Shown here one piece after another: positions 47,650 to 47,845 of a stretch of 47,845 bases of DNA. The translations under genes and the position numbers were made by a program. The notes beneath the pieces are model-generated. The model saw only the letters and a program-made list of their open reading frames with translations. It did not search any database and was not told the DNA's origin. The stretch lies in contig FWWN02000630.1 of the NCBI GenBank assembly GCA_900175165.2, positions 3,157 through 51,001 on the forward strand. Reading direction: 5' to 3'. How positions within the stretch are numbered: the stretch's first letter is position 1; each line of letters begins with the position of its first letter. This DNA comes from Rhizomucor pusillus (lineage: Eukaryota; Mucoromycota; Mucoromycetes; Mucorales; Lichtheimiaceae).

Positions 47650-47700
47650 CCACCCCTCTAGCACCCCAGTCACTGTGAGTGCTAATTTAGAGGGCGGTGG
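47650..47700 (-). repeat. Imperfect inverted repeat upstream of CENP-K
   Basis: CCACCCCTCTAGCAC (47650-47664) is matched by the reverse complement of GTGCTAATTTAGAGGGCGGTGG (47679-47700) with two bulges, enclosing a 14-base loop. About 15 bases can pair. It lies about 90-140 bases upstream of the CENP-K start, so it could be a DNA-binding site or form in the 5' UTR. Confidence 0.55.
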
Positions 47701-47845
47701 AGTGATGTCAAGCACAAATGCTGTCAATGCCCAAAGATGCAAGTCGTGCATAACTCAGATCACTGTATAGCGAAATAAAAGACATCTGCTTCGTATTAAC
47801 CCTTTCAATAAATAATATAAAGTGCATACAATTATTGCGTTGATT

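Overview
The window is nuclear DNA from a filamentous fungus. Genes are dense (about 26 in 48 kb, both strands) and cut by many short introns of about 50-70 bases with GT-AG or occasionally GC-AG ends and CTAAT-like branch sites. The gene set (METTL23-type methyltransferase, CENP-K, NIPA transporter, three-UIM Rpn10, GCR1_C factor) together with intermediate base composition fits an early-diverging fungus, most likely Mucoromycota (Mucorales-like). That placement is inference; there is no rRNA or other marker to fix it.

Layout. 0-5.3 kb (+): end of an unrecognised gene, a METTL23-like methyltransferase and an AFG2B/SPATA5L1-like AAA ATPase. 5.4 kb (-): mitochondrial ribosomal protein bS16m. 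6.3 kb (+): intronless F-box protein. 7.5-16.6 kb (-): DNA topoisomerase III, isocitrate lyase, and the mitochondrial presequence protease Cym1/PreP, which shares a 176-base divergent promoter with a NIPA Mg2+ transporter (+). 18.4-21 kb: a 70-aa unknown protein (-), methionine aminopeptidase 1 (+), mitochondrial rRNA 2'-O-methyltransferase Mrm1 (-). 22.9-26.6 kb (+): Wee1 kinase and Yop1/REEP5 ER-shaping protein. 27 kb (-): zinc-cluster factor with its DNA-binding domain at the C-terminus. 28.3-33.5 kb (+): proteasome subunit Rpn10, a CinA/MoCF-type molybdopterin-binding-fold protein, CTP synthase. 33.8-35.8 kb (-): a tryptophan-motif (WG/GW-like) protein. 37 kb (+): GCR1_C-domain factor. 38-40.4 kb: the largest gap, with only a candidate two-exon microprotein. 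40.4 kb (+): mitochondrial citrate carrier. 41.8-47.6 kb (-): DeSI/PPPDE isopeptidase, cullin-1 and the kinetochore protein CENP-K.

The genes are mostly unrelated housekeeping genes and do not form a functional cluster. Loose themes are mitochondrial function (bS16m, Cym1, Mrm1, citrate carrier), ubiquitin/SUMO turnover (F-box, Rpn10, DeSI, cullin) and cell division (Wee1, CENP-K, cullin, Top3). The most unusual item is the tryptophan-motif protein at 33.8-35.8 kb, whose spaced W motifs resemble Argonaute-hook platforms. Other points worth checking are degenerate D1 motifs in the AAA ATPase, recurrent GC-AG introns, the C-terminal zinc cluster plus AT-hook, a zinc-knuckle mini-ORF and a hairpin-forming repeat upstream of CENP-K. 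All intron-exon joins were made by eye from splice signals and family similarity.
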